Source: Pleurostoma richardsiae (taxonomy: Eukaryota; Ascomycota; Sordariomycetes; Calosphaeriales; Pleurostomataceae). From it: 64,000 nucleotides of DNA. Numbering within the stretch: the stretch's first letter is position 1; every line of letters starts with the position of its first letter. Location of the stretch: positions 1-64,000 of the forward strand of contig JANBVO010000023.1 in NCBI GenBank assembly GCA_030052745.1, in the 5' to 3' direction. Below are positions 1 through 13,206 of this stretch, piece after piece. The notes under the pieces were generated by a model. That model was not told where the DNA came from. It saw only the letters and a program-made list of their open reading frames with translations, and did no database searches. The translations under genes were made by a program, and so were the position numbers.

Positions 1-1716
1 AGTAAATTCATGGTTAAATTGACGGTTTCCAGATATCTCCTGGCCAAAGCTGCGTTCTTTTGGGGCCATTGCGGGCTATAGAGAAGAGGTTGAAAGTGGA
101 AGGTTGGATGGGGAAGAACGCGTCGGGTGCATGGGGACGCGTTGGTGGGGCCAAACTTTTGTCCACTTACTGTAGTTCTCCAATTGTCACCAGAGCTCCA
201 TCGTGAAAATAACTGCGGGTTACGTGTCGGATCAAGCTAAAACTGGAAGGTCGGTCGATAGATACCTAGGTACTCTCGAGGTACGGAGTGAAGGCATAAT
301 ATTTGGCCGAGCCGACTGCTAAGATACAGTACCTTAGATAGATACAGTACCTAGGATGTACCCAATTAGCCCCATTTCCGTGACAGGCCTGACCATAGGC
401 AATGGGTTGGTTGACATTGGGCTTGAGCAGCTTCAGCAGCAGCAGGAACAAGTGACAGTGGCCAATGCGGCAGAGGAAACAGATGCAAATACGAATGGGG
501 CATCGTAGACTTCTGGCGCCACATCCTTTTCTGAAATGTCTCGTATCCCGATATACCTAATGTAGGATGATGCCATGCCGCAAAACAGGAGGTCTCCCTT
601 GCATCACGGTATCTTAATGCGAAAGGCAAGATAAGGTAAGGCACCGACCGGGTCCAGGTACCGCTGCTGTAATTACCGAATGCGTCTACTTCGCTGGATT
701 TTACGTCTTTTTTCCCCCTCTGCTATTTTCTCTTTTTTTTTTTTTCTTTCGCTTTTTTGTCCTGTCTGCCTGTCAACGGAGCAACTAATTTTTCGCGAAT
801 GAGATTGGAATTGCTGCTGTGCGACTGAGGACTCGCTTCTCTCTTCGCTGACCGGTCTGGACCCTGATATCAAATAAGCTGCGCTCTTCCTTGACCTCCT
901 GCATCCTGGAGTTACTGCTGCATCTGGACCTTTATCCGGATCATTCGTGCGTAGGATGCACTGTAGGTACGGATCTGTACAGCTGTACACGCAGCATTAC
1001 ATTATGTACCTTTACGTGGCCGCACATCCTTGCTCGGTGCAGGCCGCTAAAGTTACGGGATGTGGCCCGTCGGCCGTCGTGTCGTCGGCGTCGGCGGTAC
1101 CTGCGGGAGAGGTTAGGTCAGCACGATTGGAAGTATCATCTACGCGCATTGTACACTGGACAGGTACCTTTAATTGCGGGTCCGACGCGGGTAATGTGCG
1201 TACCGTCGTAGCTGTGGGTGCCGCACCAAGGCAGAGAGTGCTGTATGAGTGGAGCGTGGGTGAACAGGTCGCATCCCGGCGGCGTCGTTTTCACTCTACA
1301 CGCCTTGACCTCTAGTGCAGGCTTTCTCTGCCCCAGCTGCGCAGACCAAGCAGCACCACCACGGCACCACCTCGCAGCCCTGTCGTCTCCTCAAAGCCAA
1401 TCCACGCCATCACTTGCCCACTCATATTGCACGCCAGCACATCGATGCCCCCAAGCCCTGACGACCGACCGCCGTAGTCTGCATGGATCTCCTCTGACTC
1501 CCGCTGGCTCTGGATGTCGTTGATGCATCTGCTGTACCAACGGAGACTGCCTGTACCGTGCAGTACCACCCCCCCGGCCTGTGTCGTCTCGCCCGTGGCA
1601 GTTAGTACCGGAGCTGCCAACAAGGGTGCTGGCAGTGCGTGCCTGCCTGCCTGAGTGCGCGCGTGTGCGGGTTGCGTCTGTGATCCCACGAAAGCCTGAC
1701 TGATGTTCAGGCCACA
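1..1716. other. Upstream region of the RhoGEF gene; no convincing gene
   Basis: Open frames on both strands are short and low in coding character. The region holds a short direct repeat (322-355), GTACCTAGG-type motifs near 262-283, and a 13-T run (733-745) within a pyrimidine tract at about 700-760. From about 1300 to 1716 it is rich in CA, CT and CACC runs, as expected for a fungal promoter and 5' leader. I see no TATA box close enough to position 1717 to assign a start site. Confidence 0.5.
322..355. repeat. Direct repeat, 16-bp units with 18-bp period
   Basis: AGATACAGTACCTTAG (322-337) is repeated as AGATACAGTACCTAGG (340-355). Similar TACCTAGGTA motifs occur at 262-275. Such TAGGTACC-rich motifs are common between genes of Sordariomycetes. 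No function is implied. Confidence 0.6.
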
Positions 1717-4700
1717 ATGGACGGAGGCAATCGAGGAGAGGACGACCACCTGCACTACCATCATCGCCCAGGACCCCAGCTCTTCACGCAGCAGCACCAC
1801 CACCACCACGTTCCACCACCACGCCCGTCATCACCACCTTTGCACTACGACGACTATTCTGCGCAACACCCCCAGCTCAGCCATCTGAGCCACAGCCGCC
1901 AGCTGTCTCCGAGTGCTCGACAGCATCATCGCTCGTCTTCCTCCGCCGACTCTCAGCTCCCGCCTCCAATCGCGTTTCCCGACGACCGCCCCAGCCAGAT
2001 CCCCGTTGCGTCCTCACCTGCTTACGCCTCCACAAGCAGCATTAACACCTCGAACTACCGATCCGTCGATGCTGTTCTCCCCGAGCCCGCCGCCTTGGGC
2101 GCTCCCCTGAACCCCGACGACTTCTATCGCAACTACAGAGGCCTACAATCCGCCAATAGCACTTCGCCCTCGCGTGATGCTATGGCCTCAGCAATACCTG
2201 GCAATTGGCAGTCTCCACCGCCGCGCTCCGACGGCAATGGCTCTACCTCGAAACATCCCGCTGCCTCTACTCATGGCCCTGCCTCTAGCTCTCGTACCGG
2301 CGCCGCCCGCCCAGCATATCGGTCCGCATCCAATCCCGCGGATCCCAGAGCAGGAGGGGATGTAAGCCGGACAAGGGCCGCGACGAGTAGTGGGCGAGCA
2401 GCCAACGCTCAAGCCAGTGTTAAGGATCTGAAGAAAAAGTTCGACCAGACTTCGGCGCAGCCCGCTTCCGGTCCCCGCAAGCTGACGCCGCGAAACCCCC
2501 CGAAAGATGTAGCGGCGGCGACGAGGACGCCGGGAAGCGCCGGGCAGTCCTACTCGATGTTGCGAACAACGGCGACTCGAGACTCTGGTGCCGACCCTGC
2601 TGCGAAGGGAACGTCAGCGCGTGGCAGCCAGCGGCAGAAGTTTGTTCCCGAGGATCACCTTTCTAGCAATGCCCAGTCGTTTGCTAGCCGGATTAGTAGG
2701 CCGCGGGCCTCGATAACATCGAATGCGCAAGCCTCGAAATCCATGACCAACCTGCAACAGAAAGCGGCATCTAGCCCGCAGACCTCACCACCTCTACCGA
2801 ATAGAGCTGCCGGCCTGCTGTTTGGCGAGATAATACCGGGGCAGAGCGCTTCTGTCACGGCCGGATATGGCATCGACGGTCTTCGCCCACGAAGAACTTC
2901 TGAATCCCAGGTCCACAATCCCGTCCGGCAGCACCAACGCAGCCTTTCAGATGCCGTGGTAGAGCCGGATTCACCGACTGAGTGGTATCGTGGTGCTACC
3001 TCACCAGTGACGAACGGCGGTCAGGTCCCAGGTTCGAAGATACCGAAGGTGCATAACAGATCACACAGCGATCTGGTTGGAACAAAGGCGGGTCAAGCCC
3101 CGTCGAGCCCTTTGTACAGGAGAGGAGTAGATCAGCAGCCGTCTCTGGCTGAGCCATCGTCTGCTTCCAGGCTACCCCTTTCAGTCAAGAAGCTTAACAG
3201 CCCAACCAAACCTGGCAGCCCCGAATCTACGCGGTCCAACTCACCCTCTTCCTCCGCAAAACGCCCCCAGAACACACTTAGTAGCGGCCGGACGTCAAGG
3301 CAGCAGGGCCCTCACCCTACGACGGCGGCAAAAGCAAACACCGCACGATCCGCTGCGTCTACCACAACTACCCGTGCAAAGACCCCGACCGCCTCGAGAC
3401 CTTCGCCCAATGCTCCTGCGACCCCGAATAGCAACAATCGGCTTGCAGCATACATTTCTACCGCCCCTCCCAAACTATCCCCCCCTTTACGGAGCTCGCG
3501 GCCGCGTCAGCCCGTATCCTCTGCAACTACAGCAAGCTCGAGGTCAAAGGCCGTTGACAGAGCGAAATCTCCACATAAATTTAGTACCAGCAGACCTTCT
3601 TCGAGACAAGATGCGCCGGCAACAACGAGGAGACGAAAGATATCGGTTGGACCGGTCGATTTTGCTGAGCGCCGGGAAACCATCAAGCTCAAGTACAGCA
3701 AATCCATCCGCGAGACGGAGGCAAGGCAAGTTAGGGAAGCTGCTGCCGAGAAGAGAAAGAAGGAATTGGAAGCTGCTGCTCGGGCAAAGGTGGCAGCCGA
3801 AGCAAAGGCGCATGCTGCGGCAGCGGCGGCCGCCGCCGCAGCGGAGGCTCAGGCAAGAGAGAAGTTTAAGGCTTCGAGCCCGTCGGTGGCCTCTGGAACA
3901 GGGACAACCGACGAACCCTTAAGAATTTCCACCGCCATCACAATAGCTTCCCCTCCGCCTGCACCTCCTGTCGTTCCGCAACAAGCCAGCGCCGTGGACT
4001 CTCCTACTCTTGGAATACCTGGCAGCTTCCCGAGCTTCTCTCCACAGCTAGACGGAGATGAGGCGCCCCTTTCAGCCGTTTCGAACCCGAGTGTTGTCAC
4101 CGAGTTTGACAATGAAGCCCAGACAGAACCCCCAATCCGGGACAAATCAGCACCTACGATAGAGGCTGGACCCGCAACCCAGAATTCGGAGACTGTCCCT
4201 CATGCCCACGAGAAAGCGACATACCAATACCCGTTCGAGGATGACACCTCGCCCGAGGAGAGCGTGTCAATCAAGATCTCTTTGGATGCGGCGTCTCCTC
4301 GGGAGCCGGTGAATACTAATGCAAATCCCATCCAGTTCGAGCCTGTGTTGGAGCCAGAGCATCGGCCTGCCATCCCAGGATCGTTCGGAGACGAGTTGGA
4401 ATTCCATGCTGATTATGAGCCGCAACACTATTTTGAGCCTCAACCGGAGTATGATGAAGTCCAGGCGGATTACGAACAGGATCACTATCAACCTCACCCG
4501 CAATACGAGCCAGAGCCTGAGTACGAACCTCAACCATACGCGGTGCCCGAATATCATACCACCACAGTTACCATCATCAGTCGCGACTCTGACTTCTCGC
4601 AGCCATTCCACATACAAACCGCGGACGACGACGCAGCACCGGGGCGCGATTATGGTAACGGCTATGGCGCAGATGAGGCACCAGCTCGGAACCATCAGCA

Positions 4701-7700
4701 TGAAGCTGTCTATGCTGAGGAGATGGATGGGAAGAAGCAGCTGCCTGAAGACTTCTATGTCGCACCTCATATCAGAGACAACATTGCTGCCCTTCGGCGG
4801 TCTGCTTTGGCCGCATCTGAACTGGGCACGTCGGATGAGCCGACTGCTTTTGCCGAAGCCCAGCGCACGCCTGATACCTCGAACAGCTTGACGGTCCCTT
4901 CTCTCCTATCTCCTGCAAATCGATCTAGTCAGCAGTCGGTCTGGACCGACTTTTCGATCGATAGCAACGAGAGTCACGGCACGCGCGAGTCGACCTTTCA
5001 TCGTGAAACGATACGTGCTGAGCGGGCGCATTCTCGACGCATCGACTCAAGACCTGAATCGATCAGAGACGATACCAGCTACCAACATGCTCAGTACAGC
5101 CCGGATCCGTCAGCTTCGGATGCCTCCGGACCTTCGTCCAGAGCCCGGCAAGCTTCGTATTCCCACAGGCATCACATTCCGGACCTTGATACTGGAGATG
5201 GATTCTCGATTCCCTATACAGATCCTCGCAATAAGATACCGCCGATACCTAAGTTGCCGGATCATGAACCGCCGCCGCCTCCGCATGATCATTACGTGGA
5301 TGAATCTCGCCGTACGAGCGACTTTTACGATGACAGGCGACCGAGCAGTTCCTTGCGGCGAGAGGAGAGTTCGTATACCTATGTGGCCTCTCGTCGCGAA
5401 AGCGAGGACTTCGTACCATCGGTATCTACGCCACAGTCAATGGAGAAGGTATCCCTGGAGACCGATACTACCGGATCCGCTCAGACGCCTCTCGGCAACG
5501 ATCGCTTGCCTTGGGTAAACGGAGATGTCGGTGGTAAACATGGCGCAACGGATATCGAAAAGACACGTCTGACGCAGAGACAACTAGTAATCAAGGAACT
5601 CATTGACACCGAGGCTGTGTTCGTGAGAGATATGAGCGTTGTCGAGGAGATATATAAAGGCACCGCAGAGGCTTGTCCAAAGTTGGATGACAAGACCATC
5701 AAGCTCATCTTCAGGAACACGGACGAGATCATCGCCTTCCACACGGCATTCTTGGCGCAACTTAAGGAGGGCGTTGCCGATGTTTACGTCCCAAAAGGGC
5801 GTCGGTCGCCGATGACGAAAGAAGATACGGCTATGTCAGATGCCACTACCATCAACTCCATGGTTTCTGCTGTTCCTTCAACTGCAGCCTCGTCGACCAC
5901 CGCAGTATCCATCAGCGGCATGTCAACAGTGTCGACGGTTGTTGAGCCGGAAAACAACAAAGATCGGCAGACCTCCATTGGACCGTCGTTTACCAGAAAC
6001 ATCGAGAAGATGAAGGCAGTGCATGAAGGTTTCCTGCGGACGAGTGACCATGCGGCAAAGCGGCTGATTCAGATCCAAGAAGACCCGACCGTTCGGGTCT
6101 GGCTCAACGAGTGCAACGAAGTCGCCAAAGATCTTACCGCAGCGTGGAACCTGGACTCGCTGCTCATCAAGCCTATGCAAAGAATCACCAAGTATCCAAA
6201 TCTCATTAGCCAGCTGCTCCAGTACACTCCTTCTGATCACCCAGATCGCGAGGCTCTAGTGTCAGCGAGAGTGGCTGTAGAAAATGCTATCCTGGAGATC
6301 AACAAGACCAAGAAGAACTTTGAATTGGTCGGCCAGATTGTCGGCAGGAAGCGAAAGGAGTCTGATGTGAAGGCTGGGTTCGCCAAGGCGTTCGGCAGGA
6401 AGGTTGACAAGTTACAAGCATCGAGTAACCGACCGCCCGAGGATCCTGAGTATATGAAGCTTCACGAGAAATTCGGCGATGACTACCTACGACTGCAAGT
6501 AGTCCTGCGCGATGTCGAGTTCTATACGCGCCAGGTGTCTGCTTATGTCCACGAGTTTCTACAGTACCTTTCCTCAATGGAACTGGTCATGAGGCTCCAG
6601 CCGGGTCCTTACCCGGAGATTGAGAGCAAATGGGTACAGTTTAATGTGTCGATGAGGGACATTGAGAAAGTGGCTTTGGAACAACATGTGAGCTGCATAC
6701 CCTTTCTTGCAGTATCACCATACATGGCTAACAGCATATAGCTTGCCCAAGTGAGGAAACACGTCATCGAGCCGTTCGAGCTCGTGATCCGATGTTATGG
6801 CAACCCTTCTCTAGCGATGAAGAAGCGGAGCAAGCGCCGTCTAGACTTTGAGAAATCAGAGCAGCTCAAGAAGAGCGGCAAGAAAGTTGACAAGCAGCTT
6901 GCTGAATTCGTTGAGCAGTACGAAGCGCTCAATGACACACTTAAGAAGGAACTGCCCCAGCTCTCTGCCCTCACGGAGAAGATTGGCAACATCTGTCTTG
7001 GTAACTTCGTCAGCATCCAGGCCAAATGGTTCTCGATCTGGAAGGAGAAGGTCAGGGTCGTCCTGGGAGACTCGCATACCCCAGAGATAGCAGATATCGT
7101 GACCACCTTCCAGCGTGACTTCAAGGATATGGAAGAGGAGATCAACACCATAAGCATCATCAACCCATTCGTCAAGCCTCGGACCTCGCAGTCAACGACG
7201 GACGAGTCAGTTAGCAGGACCCGTTCCCGACCGGCTGAACTAGCTCGCAGCAGAGGTCTGTCTGTGAACAGCGAAACTGCTCCAGTCCTCCCGACCCCGG
7301 ATTTCGTCAAGCGTACCAGTGGCCACTTTACCCTCTCACCAACTGGACCTCCCTCAAGCCCTTATCAGTATACCTACCGGGACTATTACGCGGGTATCAA
7401 CGGTCATGCGCGCGGTGGCTCTTCTCCGATCACACCTGATCCCTCCTCCGGTTCTCGTTCCGCTGCGCCTGGCTCGATTCGGCCCAGTACGGGGCGGAGC
7501 TATGATTCATCTGGTCCTCCTCGGCCCAGCGTTAGCACCGAATCCGGTGCCCCATCTATCCCTGCCAACACCAGACGAGATTCCAACTCGACGTACAACT
7601 CTAACCAACCCGGCCCCGAGGGTCGCCGCTTTTCAGGCTTGTTCCACTCGGCTCTGCCCTTGGCAGATAGCGAGGAGGTCCACAGATCTTCCCGCGCTTC

Positions 7701-8007
7701 ATCTCGTGAGCGCGCGCCCATAAACGGATACAACGTCTTGTGGCTTGCCGCGTCGCTCTTCGAGTTCAACATCGAGACCACGAAACACGAGGCTGGTTAC
7801 CCCTACCTCACCTACCAAGCCGGAGAGGTGAGCCGCTATTTCCTATCCTTAATATTGCCGTACTTGCTTGCTGACAGCGCTGGGACACAGATCTTTGATG
7901 TCATCGCTGAGAAGGGCGAGCTGTGGCTCGCCAAGAACCAAGACGACCCCGGCGACATGGTGGGCTGGATATGGTCAAAGCACTTTGCGAAGCTCGCAGA
8001 CTCCTAG
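1717..8007 (+). CDS. Rho-type guanine nucleotide exchange factor with DH, BAR-like and SH3 domains
   Basis: Three exons: 1717-6687, 6742-7827 and 7891-8007, giving 2057 residues. Both introns (54 and 63 nt) are phase 0 with GTGAGC donors and AG acceptors. Residues 1-1280 are Ser/Pro-rich and disordered, with a His-rich start and an Ala/Lys helical stretch near 650-720. A Dbl-homology domain follows at about 1285-1540; its first helix reads LIDTEAVFVRDM and a later core is LLIKPMQRITKYP, the helix that contacts the GTPase. A BAR-like helical region spans about 1575-1830, and a C-terminal SH3 ends in GWIWSKHF. Known members of this layout (animal Tuba/DNMBP, and fission yeast Gef3 for DH plus BAR) activate Cdc42/Rho GTPases at curved membrane, septum or tip. 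I infer a similar role in polarity or septation. The start at 1717 is the first ATG of the frame, in good context (CACAATGG). The GTPase target cannot be read from sequence. Confidence 0.88.
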
Positions 8008-11000
8008 AAATCGTCTGCCTGATGCTTTTCTGAGGGATCAGACCTCAAACTCTTCCCTTTTCCGTCCAGTAGCGATACGGCGTTCTGAGTGGAAGCGATT
8101 GACGGACAGCTATGCTATATTTACTTTGTTTGCTTTCTGGCTTCCCCTGGGCGTTTCGCTCCTTTTTGCTATTCTTCCTTCCCTCCCGAGACTCTGTTCA
8201 CATGTACTAGACATGCATCATGACAAAAAAGTACCCGGACGGAAAGAACTGCGGAGAGAAGGATAATCTGATGTACAACGGAAAGAAAGGGGGGGATGGT
8301 CCCCGAGGGAAACGGATCCTGAAGGCTTGGGAGTAGCGGCGTTTGTTTTTGATCCCTACGGGTGACGGCAAAAGGGGGGGAGGAGGAAAGCCTACCTACG
8401 GCTTTTTCCACCCCATTTGAAACTCTTCATGTTAGGGCCGGCAACCGAAAGACGGCGGGGATCAGCAATGAGCTACAGTTCGTGTTCTCTAGAGATACTT
8501 TCTTGTCGGGGGATAGCGGACGGGACGGGGAAATGATACCGACTTGGGCGGGGAGGGGGCTAGAAAGGCTCTTTCTCCTGTTACCTATCTGCGTCTATAC
8601 CACTCCTTGACTGCCTAATGTCCCTCTCGTGGTTGAACTACTCGTAATCGTGTCTGACGAGCTAACCCCGGCCTGCCTATGATGTGGATGAAGGTGGGCA
8701 TGCCACAGACATACAGACATGTCGCCTAGTTCTACCGGAATGTCGTAGGAAGACACGGTCCAACCCGGCTCGAAAGGCGAGGGCGTCACCCTCCCAATTG
8801 GTAAAAGCGCATCCAAGATTTAACCTCTACGTACCAAACTGCAACTTTACTCGTCTTGACAGTTTTCCGGCGCCATGGTTGGGCGAACCATGGAAGACCG
8901 ACTGCAGACCGGACCAACATCTGAAGGAAGTCTGTCCAACGGAGGCGAAGTCATGGGACCACCCCCAAGGCAGACACAAAGTCAAAATAGGATTTTCGAG
9001 CTGTAGATCACGAGTGAGAGTGGGAAACTATCCTACTGCCTCAGTACTTTGATTTAGGCTCGAAGCAGGCAGTCAACAGAGGTTCAAGCTCTGTCCAGGA
9101 CCTGGGGGGGCAATAACGCCTTCTTCTCCTCCACCAGGCAGGCGAGATGTCCCCCGAAAGTCACGAGAGGACTGTCAATACTGCTAGATCAAAACGGATT
9201 TCCTTCTGGAGTCAAACCGTTACGGAGTCTTCCAGGGATCTCACTAACACCTCGTTAGTTGAACATACGCGTTTGACTTCGCCTGCCGCACCCCAGAGCC
9301 CAGAGGTTAGGCGCAGGGGCAAAACTACGCCCCCGGCCCCCTGCTGCCATGTGCCGCTCTGCAGGCATCCGCGCGATGTGCCAGATACAAGCAGAGCCGG
9401 TAGCTGAGCCCAGGCGAAAGATGGGAGTGGCGGTCAGGCCTGAGGAAGGAAATTGTTAGTTAGTACCTGCCACTCGCCGGGGTAGCTCTGTCAATGACTG
9501 TGCCGCGAGGGGACTGGCGATACGGACACCCAGGCCTCTACATGGCAGCTATCAGTTCGAGGTAACATCGGCTCGATCCAGGCCTCGGAAGCCGTTGGGT
9601 ATCCAGACTCCCAACGCCAGGTTTTCCGTGCGCCTGCCTGGTCATTGGTGATGTGCCGGCGTCTGCATGAATCCGCATGGACCACGAGGCGGCAGAGTGC
9701 CCTTCGAGACATCTGTCTGGTAATCTGGTGGGTTGCCCCCGGAACTTTCCTTTTTTTCTCGGTTCACCAATTTCTTGGCAGTGGCCAGCGATCATGGCGT
9801 GACGCCCTGCGGTGAGTTCGCACCGAGACGCATGCGGGCTTACGTAGGTGGATGGAGGCATCGCCGGATTGTTGGGGCCGGGGGGGAGACCGGTGAGGGC
9901 AAGAAATGCCACTCTTCGCCCGTCGATCGTTCTTTTTCTTTTTCTCCGTTTCCTTCTACCGGCAGGGCAGAAGAGAATTTTCGACGGGCGGCTGCATGAG
10001 CGGGCGAGCAACCAGAACCACAGCGGCGGAACGCATGAATGAGCCTGCCCTGTGTCACTATGTTGTCCCGGATTTCGCCTCTGGGGGGAGGGGGGTTGTC
10101 TATCAGCTATCAACCCCCCCTGAACCCTAGACCGGGGTCGCGACTGACCGCCGACAAGATTCGGCTGCGTGCTCTGCCGGGGAATGTGGCGGTCAGCTGC
10201 CGGCAGGGTGCGACATGACAGCTCAGTTGTAAGGGGAAAGAAAAAGAAAAGAGGGAGGTCTAGACTTGTTTGAATGCCTTCGGTATCTGCTTGTACTCGT
10301 GTGTAGCAGTATCTGCGAGCTGTGTAACCGTACGAAGCCGCCCCCAAGAGGAGCTACCCTAGGCTTGGCCGGGGGCTCGAGATCCTGCGGTCGGCAAGGC
10401 GGCAGGCATGTTCCGATGAAAGTGTCGATCTTGCTTGCCGGTCCAGAAGTGATGGGGATGCTGGAGATGCAGGCCCCTGGATGCCCCTCCTCGCCATCAC
10501 CCACAGTCAGAACCGACAAGGAGATGCCCCATTCTGCTGGATCACTAATACAAACACGGAGGAGACGTCCCAACAGGGCATCACGTATCTTGGCCCGTGC
10601 TGCTGGCGACCTGCGTACAGTAGTCCTGGTCGCTCGCTGCATTGATATCCAAAGCGGGAAGACGCCAGAATGTCGATGACACGATGGTAGGGATTCCTCC
10701 CCCACTACGAGCCTAATGCAGGCAAAAGACAGCGGTTAGGGGTGGAGATCTTGAGGGGATGCTCCGGAGTCCGGAGTTAGTGAAGGTTGTTGATCAACGC
10801 TTCTGAACCCCAGTGACCGCCAGCTTCTGTACGGGGTACATGCGGCAGGCAGTACCTACTCCGTATTCACGCTTTTTTCAGGACGGTCAGTGACGGTGGA
10901 CTGACCGTAGACGCAGCAGAGCCGTCTCGTGCAGTTCGCAAGCTGAGTAATTCCGTATGTAAGACCGAGTTAAGACGGAAGACTGACTGATTGATACTCC

Positions 11001-11958
11001 TGGCGCCATCGAGGGGTATCCCTTCCAAACTCTGCAGCGCGCCCATTCGGGCGCCGATTGACTGCCTTTCCCAGGGATATTCCGGGATCCTGCCCTTATC
11101 GAGCCTCTGCAAGTCGTCCAATTTGGTGCTTGCAAATCCACAACCGGTACGTCAGGATGGCGCCACAGAACCCATTGATTCCCCTCCCACGATAGCGGCC
11201 TAATGGGATGAGGCAGATCTATCCCGGGTGTCGCGCAGAGACAAGCACCTTTCTGCACACTCAGAAGGTTCAATCGCTGAGAGTAAGGTGATGTGTCTAG
11301 TTAGGGCGGAAGCCGTGATCGCTAGCGGCTGTGCCACCGGTCAAGGCTGCTTGGGAACACGGGGGAGCTTACACGAGCTCATCAGGAAACCGTCGATGCA
11401 AGTTTTGATTCTCGACTCACTCTCTAAGCATATCCGACATCAACACTAAACCAGCACGAGTGTTTCCGGTTTGCGACTTCGCTCTTCAGCGTACAGTGTA
11501 AATCAATAGCCCTGGTTTGCATACAGATAGGCATGTTTAGGCTCCATCGGGGTTGGGCCGTCTGTCCCCGCGTGTGGAACAGGCTAACCACAGCTTATCT
11601 TTTCGTTGGAACGGAGTTGGTCCGCCTGTCCGCGTGTTATGCCACTGCACTGCTCCTAAGGCAATTTCTTTCGACATGTAGAATGTGGCCAGCCAGGGAG
11701 TACAGTCAGTTCTTATTGATAGAGTTTTGTCACTGATCTTGCCACAGCCGAGCTGTGGACATCATATCATGATGGAGCCAGACGCCATGAATAAAACAGC
11801 TCGCATCAGCTTTATACAATCTTGCTCCTCGCAAACGTTTCCGTTGGTGCTCTTGGCGTCGACTTACACGCCGCCTACTTTCCTAGCTCTCTTCCAAGTC
11901 GAAAGATCAAGGCTCATCACTTTAGATCTTAGGGGAAGGCATTATTTGAGCCGGTAAA
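8008..11958. other. About 4 kb intergenic region without a supported gene
   Basis: The first few hundred bases are presumably the 3' UTR of the RhoGEF gene. The rest has scattered G runs (8287-8293, 8374-8380) and pyrimidine tracts. The longest open frame (269 codons, minus strand, 9538-10347) has no domain and is partly translated homopolymer. I found no splice pattern joining frames into a recognisable protein, no transposon end repeats and no RNA gene. Confidence 0.5.
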
Positions 11959-13206
11959 ATGAAGACCAGCTTGCTTACTCCTCCGGCAGAGGATGATATC
12001 AAGTCAAGCGGCACAAGACGCAGGAACTTGTCTAGTTCTAAGTCCACTAAGCACGCCCGCTCAACGCACTCGCATTCACATCCGCGGCCCTCGATACATG
12101 ACACCCACTCTAAGCATTCAATGGCAGACGGGAGGCATGAGAAGGTATGGAGGGCCTGTGAGAGGTGTAGAATGAAAAAGACGAAGGTAAATATGGCAAA
12201 TTAATCCCCGCTATTCATCAGAAGTTATGCACACATTGCTCAGTCAGAGACTTACACAGCCGTTGATAGTGCGATGGGGAATGCCCATGTAGGAGGTGTA
12301 AGAATGATGGACTGGTTTGTACTGTAGCAAAGCGGAAGAAGACAGTAGACAAGCAATTGCCTCGAGGGTGAGCTTCTTCTCCTTTCATTCTTTTGGATAA
12401 TTCTAATATCTCATGACTCCTTCCTGACTTTTAACACTAGATACGCCGAGGTGCTAGAAAACACGCAGTTTACTCTTACTGCCACCGTACACAAGCTGTA
12501 TGTCATGGTACGCAATGGTGAGAGCTGGAGCCTCGGGGAGCCTAACATCAACGATCGCGGCAAGCCCGTGGTCCATGACATCGCCTCAAAGCTAGGCTGC
12601 ATCCGCCATGATAGCGATATCGACCTGCCGATACAATCCGTCTTTCCAGAGGATGAGGCTGGCCTCGCCGAACTGGCCGCCAGGCTCGACGCACTGCAGC
12701 GCGAGCGCGAACGCGGCGCTGCCACCGTTGCCAGGTCCAAGGCCGACTTAACCCGTAGCAATCTCACGGATCAAGCTAATAACTCTGCTGAGCTTGACCA
12801 CTCCGACTCTGAGCAAAACTTTTGTCACGGCAGCAACAACAAAAACACGAATCACTCGCCCCAGAGCCTGAGTTACGACATTTTCCGGAGCCATCCTGCA
12901 CCCTCAGAGGATACGTCACCTACGATGTCGCCTACGGCGCCCGCGACAACCTCGTATCTCTCGTTGTTGACACGACCTACAACACTAGATTTTAATGCCC
13001 AGCAGTTCGTACCTCAAGCAGCTAGCTTCATCGACATGAATATGATCAACCAAGGCCCGGAGTCGGAGTTTGGCATCATCCAACCGCACATGCTCTCATG
13101 TCCCACTCCCAAGGCCATGATGGGTGCCGGGGAGAGGATTCATAGAGACATGATACGAGAAATGGGCACAGAGAGCAGGGATCTGGACTTAGAGGATTTA
13201 TGGTAG
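11959..13206 (+). CDS. Short Zn(II)2Cys6 transcription factor
   Basis: Three exons: 11959-12186, 12270-12367 and 12441-13206, giving 363 residues. Introns are 83 nt (phase 0) and 73 nt (phase 2). The binuclear zinc cluster uses Cys67, 70, 77, 83, 86 and 93 (CERCRMKKTK, then CDGECPCRRC) and is split by intron 1. A basic linker AKRKK follows. Exon 3 holds a conserved-looking block, YAEVLENTQFTLTATVHKLY, then SLGEP, GCIRHDSDIDLP and SVFPEDE. The rest is low-complexity with Ser, Thr and Asn. There is no fungal_trans middle domain, so it belongs to the short, DNA-binding-only class. The Ser/His/Arg-rich leader (residues 1-60) is basic and may aid nuclear import. The target is unknown. Placing introns at 12187 and 12368 restores all six cysteines in one frame, which supports the model. 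Confidence 0.85.

Noticed and set aside
9077-9094. tRNA T-arm-like hairpin (CAGAG GTTCAAG CTCTG)
   Set aside because: The loop and flanking bases do not fit a T-arm with G53-C61, and no acceptor, D or anticodon arm is found around it.
9538-10347. 269-codon minus-strand ORF in the 4-kb gap
   Set aside because: Contains translated homopolymer (FFFFF) and basic low-complexity text, with no recognisable motif.
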